Shown here: positions 61,121 through 64,000 of the stretch, one piece after another | How positions within the stretch are numbered: position 1 is the first letter of the stretch | How the letters are laid out: every line of letters starts with the position of its first letter | Assembly (NCBI GenBank): GCA_003225005.1 | Contig: QIAN01000306.1 | Coordinates: 1-64,000 of the forward strand | DNA length: 64,000 nt | Origin: Acidobacteriota bacterium | GTDB lineage: Bacteria > Acidobacteriota > Terriglobia > Terriglobales > Acidobacteriaceae | Direction: 5' to 3' | Notes under the pieces: generated by a model | Told to the model about the DNA's origin: nothing | The model's database searches: none | What the model saw: the letters and a program-made list of their open reading frames with translations, nothing else | Made by a program: the position numbers and the translations under genes

Positions 61121-61900
61121 TTGGCCGAAGGTTCCAGCATTCGCTCGATTGAGCGGATTACGGGCGTTCACCGCGATACGATCATGCGGTTAGGCGTTCG
61201 CGTGGGGCAGGGCTGCACGGCTCTGCTAGATGAGAAAATGCGGAACCTTCCGTGCCGTTTACTCCAGTTCGATGAGGTATGGGGTTTCATCGGTAAGAAA
61301 GAGCGGCATTGCCGCGTGGATGATAATCCTGAATACGGCGATGTCTGGACGTTCTGCGCGATTGATTCTGAGACAAAGCTAGTGCTATCGTTCAAGTGCG
61401 AAAAGCGTAACGCGGAAACGGCGAATGCCTTTGTACAGGACATCGCCAACCGGGTTCGCAATCGCGTGCAAATCTCAACCGATGCATTAGGCGCATACGG
61501 CGAAGCGATTGAGCGAGCCTTCGGAGCGGACGTTGACTACGGCCAGATCGTGAAAGTCTACGTCCACGATTCTGCACACCATCCAGAGCGGCAATACAGT
61601 GCTCGATCATTCGCCTCTGCATACCGTAGGCCAATTGCTGGCAATCCTGAGATGGAGTTAGTCTCTACGAGCCATGTAGAACGCCTCAATGCCACTACTC
61701 GGCTCCATGTGAAACGGCTCTCGCGCCTCACGCTGGCGTTCAGCAAGAAGCTGGATAACTTCAAGGCAGCCGTTGGGCTGCACTTCGCCTATTACAATTT
61801 CGTTCGCCGTCACAATACGCTACGATGCACTCCGGCAATGGCAGCCGGAATTGAGCGGGATTTTTGGACAGTTGGGGATTTACTGGAGGCTACAGTATGA
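61121..61900 (+). CDS. IS1-family DDE transposase
   Basis: A 259-residue protein read from TTG 61121. The N-terminal helix-turn-helix (SIRSIERITGVHRDTIMRLGVRVG) is followed by the DDE core: Asp51 in LLQFDEVWGFIGKKE, Asp121 in ISTDALGAYGE and Glu187 in STSHVERLNATTRLHVKRLSR, with LTLAFSKKLDNF and FAYYNFVRRHNTLR as in IS1. Sequence from 61073 (NVLSAEKQTAIIAAL) is family-like but has no ATG, GTG or TTG, so the true start is unclear; an unusual start codon or a frameshift is possible. It overlaps the next gene by 4 nt (ATGA). Confidence 0.88.
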   Translation: MAEGSSIRSIERITGVHRDTIMRLGVRVGQGCTALLDEKMRNLPCRLLQFDEVWGFIGKKERHCRVDDNPEYGDVWTFCAIDSETKLVLSFKCEKRNAETANAFVQDIANRVRNRVQISTDALGAYGEAIERAFGADVDYGQIVKVYVHDSAHHPERQYSARSFASAYRRPIAGNPEMELVSTSHVERLNATTRLHVKRLSRLTLAFSKKLDNFKAAVGLHFAYYNFVRRHNTLRCTPAMAAGIERDFWTVGDLLEATV

Positions 61901-62235
61901 CGGAGGACGAAAAACGTCAGCAGAAGGCAATGCTGCTACTGGAGCATCAAGAAGCTGAGGAAAATCTGGCCCATCTCGAAGAGAAAGCCAAGAGAGTTTC
62001 CCAAAGGATTATGGCTGTTGCGGAGTGGCTAGAGCGCGCTTCTCAGCGAGGGAGCGACCTAAATCGAGACAAGATTTGGATTCCTAAACTCGGAGATGTA
62101 AACTTTCTGGCCGATCCAGAGTTCGGAATGGCGATGGATTTTGAGGCAGCAAAGACATTATTTCAGGAAGTAAGAGATGCAAAGGATAAGTTTGGCGAAT
62201 TAACGAAGCGCAAACAGTCGCTGGGGCTTAAGTGA
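61897..62235 (+). CDS. Passenger gene: coiled-coil protein, unknown function
   Basis: A 112-residue, charged protein from ATG 61897. Residues about 1-55 are helical and coiled-coil-like (EHQEAEENLAHLEEKAKRVSQ). A middle part (KIWIPKLGDVNFLADPEFG) and a second helix follow. The start overlaps the transposase stop by 4 nt, so translation is coupled, and the end overlaps the next gene by 4 nt. No family is recognised. It is perhaps a transposase accessory factor, inferred only from linkage. Confidence 0.6.
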   Translation: MTEDEKRQQKAMLLLEHQEAEENLAHLEEKAKRVSQRIMAVAEWLERASQRGSDLNRDKIWIPKLGDVNFLADPEFGMAMDFEAAKTLFQEVRDAKDKFGELTKRKQSLGLK

Positions 62236-62546
62236 ACGATTACATCAAAGAACTGCGAGATGTAATTCGGCGGCTACACGGTGTCGAATCAGAACACATT
62301 GAGAGCGTGCCAGTGAAAGAAGTGTTTCAAGGGCAGACGGTTTGGGAAGGCATTGTTGAGGTATTCGACCTAGCAGGACATCCGACGGCGCATCGGGTTT
62401 ACGCATGGGCGCATGAGACGGATGACCCAGAAAAACCGATTCGACACGTCACGGTACTACATCTTCATCCCATCAAATCGGCTCAAGATGCGGTAAGAGC
62501 CGCAATCATGCAAGAGGCGAGGAACCTTGGCACAGAAGAAAGCTAA
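62232..62546 (+). CDS. Passenger gene: 104-residue protein, unknown function
   Basis: Starts at GTG 62232, overlapping the previous stop by 4 nt (GTGA). The sequence is alpha/beta-like (VWEGIVEVFDLAGHPTAHRVYAWAHE, RHVTVLHLHPIKSAQDAVRAAI). No membrane segment or known motif is seen. Its 3' end overlaps the RHH-like gene by 20 nt, so all three form one translation unit with the transposase. Confidence 0.6.
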   Translation: MNDYIKELRDVIRRLHGVESEHIESVPVKEVFQGQTVWEGIVEVFDLAGHPTAHRVYAWAHETDDPEKPIRHVTVLHLHPIKSAQDAVRAAIMQEARNLGTEES

Positions 62547-62709
62547 AATCGGGCGGCCCAAGCTACCCAAAGGCGAAGCAAAGGGCAGGATCGTGCCTGT
62601 GCGCTTCACAGCAGACGATATAAAGGCTATCGCAGCCCAAGCGAAGGCCAGCAAGCAGAACGTTTCGGAATGGATTCGAAGCACGCTGAGGGCCGCTGCC
62701 AATGCCTGA
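62527..62709 (+). CDS. Passenger gene: ribbon-helix-helix-like small protein
   Basis: A 60-residue basic protein from a TTG at 62527. KGRIVPVRFTADDIKAIAAQAKASKQNVSEWIRSTLRAA is close to the RHH/CopG pattern: a beta strand (RIVPVRF), then helix A and helix B with WIRSTL. It may bind DNA and autorepress the element, or be an antitoxin-like protein; no toxin is obvious. It ends 7 nt before the right terminal repeat. Confidence 0.65.
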   Translation: MAQKKAKIGRPKLPKGEAKGRIVPVRFTADDIKAIAAQAKASKQNVSEWIRSTLRAAANA

Positions 62710-62716
62710 GAAATTC

Positions 62717-62732
62717 AAATTAGGACACTACC
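62717..62732 (-). repeat. Right terminal inverted repeat
   Basis: AAATTAGGACACTACC, the reverse complement of the left end with one mismatch (A for C at the fourth position). Confidence 0.85.
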
Positions 62733-62740
62733 AACCACTG
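62733..62740. repeat. Right target-site duplication
   Basis: AACCACTG, identical to 60459-60466. Confidence 0.8.
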
Positions 62741-62935
62741 TGGTGGCGCCGATTAGTTTCTGACCGCCGTGGCGGTGCCGTATCGGGGCAGTTGCTGGAT
62801 CAGGTGCTGACCGACTAGAACGGAATTGTTGATTGTCATTTTTGAATGAAAAGCTACAGAAGGCGGCTTTGAAATTTGTCCGCGGGGGGTTTGACTCAAC
62901 AATCAACCTTCAAAAATCAAACAGTTGATTTGTTG

Positions 62936-63220
62936 TCACTTCTCTTCGTCGATCTTGATGCGCAGCGACTTGAGAAACTTGAGATCCTGTTCGCTGATCT
63001 TGAACTCGGGATTGGTGGAAAGAGTGGTTACGAGAGAAGTCTTGTCAGAGGATTTTTCGCCTTGCTTGCTTACGCCGATCGTGGCTTCGAGTACCAGGAA
63101 AACGTCGTAGCCGCCTTCTTTGATGCGGGAGACAACTTCGGCGATTGCTTCAGAGTCAGAAAGAGATTCGTTTATGGCTTCGCCGAGTTCTTTCATCAGT
63201 TGCTTAAGTTGTTGATCCAC
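62936..63220 (-). CDS. Small conserved acidobacterial protein
   Basis: A 94-residue protein (MDQQLKQLMKELGEAINESLSDSEAIAEVV, then GGYDVFLVLEATIGV). The helix-strand start followed by Lys/Ser-rich and EFKISEQDLKFLKSLRI parts looks like a genuine small protein found next to other Acidobacteriota genes; no function is known to me. It begins 22 nt below the methyltransferase gene on the same strand, so it may share its transcript. Confidence 0.6.
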   Translation of the reverse strand: MDQQLKQLMKELGEAINESLSDSEAIAEVVSRIKEGGYDVFLVLEATIGVSKQGEKSSDKTSLVTTLSTNPEFKISEQDLKFLKSLRIKIDEEK

Positions 63221-63242
63221 GTGGTCCCCCTGTTGAAATCAC

Positions 63243-64000
63243 CTAAATCATGCTTTCCGCGCGAGTCGCGCGCACATCCAAATATTCGGCCTCGACGCTG
63301 GTTGTGCCGTCGGTTGCGGTATTGTACTCGGTCCATAACGATTCCAACTGCGCAGCCAGAGCGGTTTGTCCTGCCTCGTCCAGTCGTAAGAATGCCGTCT
63401 GTGTAGGTCCGAAGTGCCGGCGGAAGAATTCGACCACTTCTTTTGGCATGAACGGAAACTTGAACTGCGCTCTCTGCCGGACCAAATTCAGAGTTGAAGT
63501 GGTATTGGAAAATCTCTGGCGAACCGTTTGCTCATCGCCCCAAAGCACTGGAGGCGGAACAGAAGGCGGGGGCGGTACCATTTTGGCGGTGACCTGAAAC
63601 GACCTCCCAACAAAGCCTTCGGGAGTCCAGTTTGCCATGGCAATCAATCCCCCCGGTTTGCACACCCTAACCAACTCGGCGGCGACTCGATCAGGTCGAG
63701 GGGCGAACATGGCGCCGAACATGGTCAGCACGACGTCGAACGAGTGATCGGAGTAGGGGAGCTCTTCTGCGTCGCCTTCATCAAACTCGATTTCCAAACC
63801 TTCGGCGGCAGCCCGCTTGCGTGCTTGCAAGAGCAGATTTGGCGCGATGTCAACGCCCGTTACCGACGCGCCGGCGCGTGACGCGGGAATTGCGGTGTTT
63901 CCGGTGCCACAGGCGACGTCGAGAACGCGAGCGCCAGACGCGATCCCGAGCCCTTTAACAAACTTTTCAGCCTCTGCTGCGGTAACGCTCGCGATCTGGC
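63243..64000 (-). CDS. Class I SAM-dependent methyltransferase (5' end beyond window)
   Basis: A leftward frame entering from the right edge. The SAM motif I is VLDVACGTGNTAIPASRAGA, motif II/III includes GVDIAPNLLLQARKRA, FDEGDAEELPYSDHSFDVVLTMFG, and then VCKPGGLIAMANWTPEG. It resembles UbiE/menaquinone-type or small-molecule methyltransferases. The C-terminal part (RRHFGPTQTAFLRLDEAGQTALAAQLESL) is typical of the group. The substrate is unknown. The N-terminus lies outside the window. Confidence 0.88.
   Translation of the reverse strand, partial: QIASVTAAEAEKFVKGLGIASGARVLDVACGTGNTAIPASRAGASVTGVDIAPNLLLQARKRAAAEGLEIEFDEGDAEELPYSDHSFDVVLTMFGAMFAPRPDRVAAELVRVCKPGGLIAMANWTPEGFVGRSFQVTAKMVPPPPSVPPPVLWGDEQTVRQRFSNTTSTLNLVRQRAQFKFPFMPKEVVEFFRRHFGPTQTAFLRLDEAGQTALAAQLESLWTEYNTATDGTTSVEAEYLDVRATRAESMI

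Larger units (their letters stand above)
60467..62732. mobile_element. Complete IS1-family element with passenger genes (2266 bp)
   Basis: Terminal inverted repeats GGTCGTGTCCTAATTT (60467-60482) and AAATTAGGACACTACC (62717-62732) match in 15 of 16 positions, begin with GGT like IS1 ends, and are flanked by AACCACTG duplications. Inside are an IS1-type DDE transposase, one gene pointing left and three downstream genes overlapping in a chain. All five fit entirely between the ends; the left gene's stop codon lies in the left repeat and the last right-hand gene stops 7 nt before the right repeat. Such cargo in an IS1-size unit is unusual. The element inserted into the palindrome ACCACTGTGGT upstream of glgC. 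Confidence 0.85.

Noticed and set aside
62780-62935. Inverted TTGTTGATTGT / ACAATCAACC words as a second transposon end
   Set aside because: Matches are short and imperfect and there is no target duplication; more likely spacer word repeats.

Overview
The window looks like a chromosomal segment of an Acidobacteriota bacterium (Terriglobia / Koribacter-type). The inference rests on a 1216-residue Oar-like TonB receptor with an N-terminal carboxypeptidase-regulatory-like domain, an ECF sigma operon with B-box/DUF5668/DUF4097 proteins, a FecR protein with an NRPEANRPPAAQP repeat, many exported metabolic enzymes, and word-like low-complexity repeats between genes (GCTGAATGCTGAGTGCTGA type). Composition is uniform and moderately GC-rich. 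I see no tRNA, rRNA or CRISPR.

Layout. 1-510: a decaying IS200/IS605 element inserted at the end of a broken DUF167 gene. 506-3961: a leftward yggS-type run below an OPT transporter. 4237-5872: a zinc-ribbon protein, a comF remnant and an HNH protein. 6036-16202: mixed housekeeping genes (S9 peptidase, MsrB, bactofilin, ABC-F ATPase, Nudix, DctA-type symporter, exported hydrolase). 16320-26560: a divergent locus with a TonB receptor on one side and, on the other, a FadR-type regulator, a 3-hydroxyisobutyrate-dehydrogenase-like enzyme, E1alpha, E1beta, an M24-fold protein and E2 of a 2-oxoacid dehydrogenase complex. 27006-37365: a sugar-acid island. 37445-51192: a spermidine-synthase-like membrane protein, MtaB, S21, gamma carbonic anhydrase, HisS, AspS, MutL and a winged-helix protein; then Cmk (51314-52018). 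52068-58678: the sigma/anti-sigma envelope operon and the FecR protein. 59062-60312: glgC. 60467-62732: a complete IS1-family element carrying passenger genes. 62936-64000: a small acidobacterial protein and a methyltransferase cut by the window edge.

Two points deserve most attention. First, the 2266-bp element at 60467-62732 has 16-bp terminal inverted repeats (15/16 identical), an 8-bp target duplication (AACCACTG) and an IS1-type DDE transposase. It also holds four further genes: an oppositely oriented membrane protein whose stop codon lies inside the left terminal repeat, and three genes chained to the transposase by 4-, 4- and 20-nt overlaps, the last a ribbon-helix-helix-like protein. 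Second, the leftward run iclR, DUF4380, PQQ dehydrogenase, Tat-type RidA, Tat-type PLP lyase, KDG kinase, KDPG aldolase, next to an exported RraA, an exported second RidA and a dihaem cytochrome c, reads as an oxidative sugar-acid or amino-sugar-acid pathway. Its first steps would be outside the cytoplasm, with carbon entering through 2-keto-3-deoxygluconate to pyruvate. The substrate is my inference. The pyruvate-dehydrogenase-like operon sits just upstream in the window.

Decay is also visible: tnpA has lost part of its HUH motif, the DUF167 gene is frameshifted and abuts the IS end, and comF survives as a frameshifted, internally deleted remnant.
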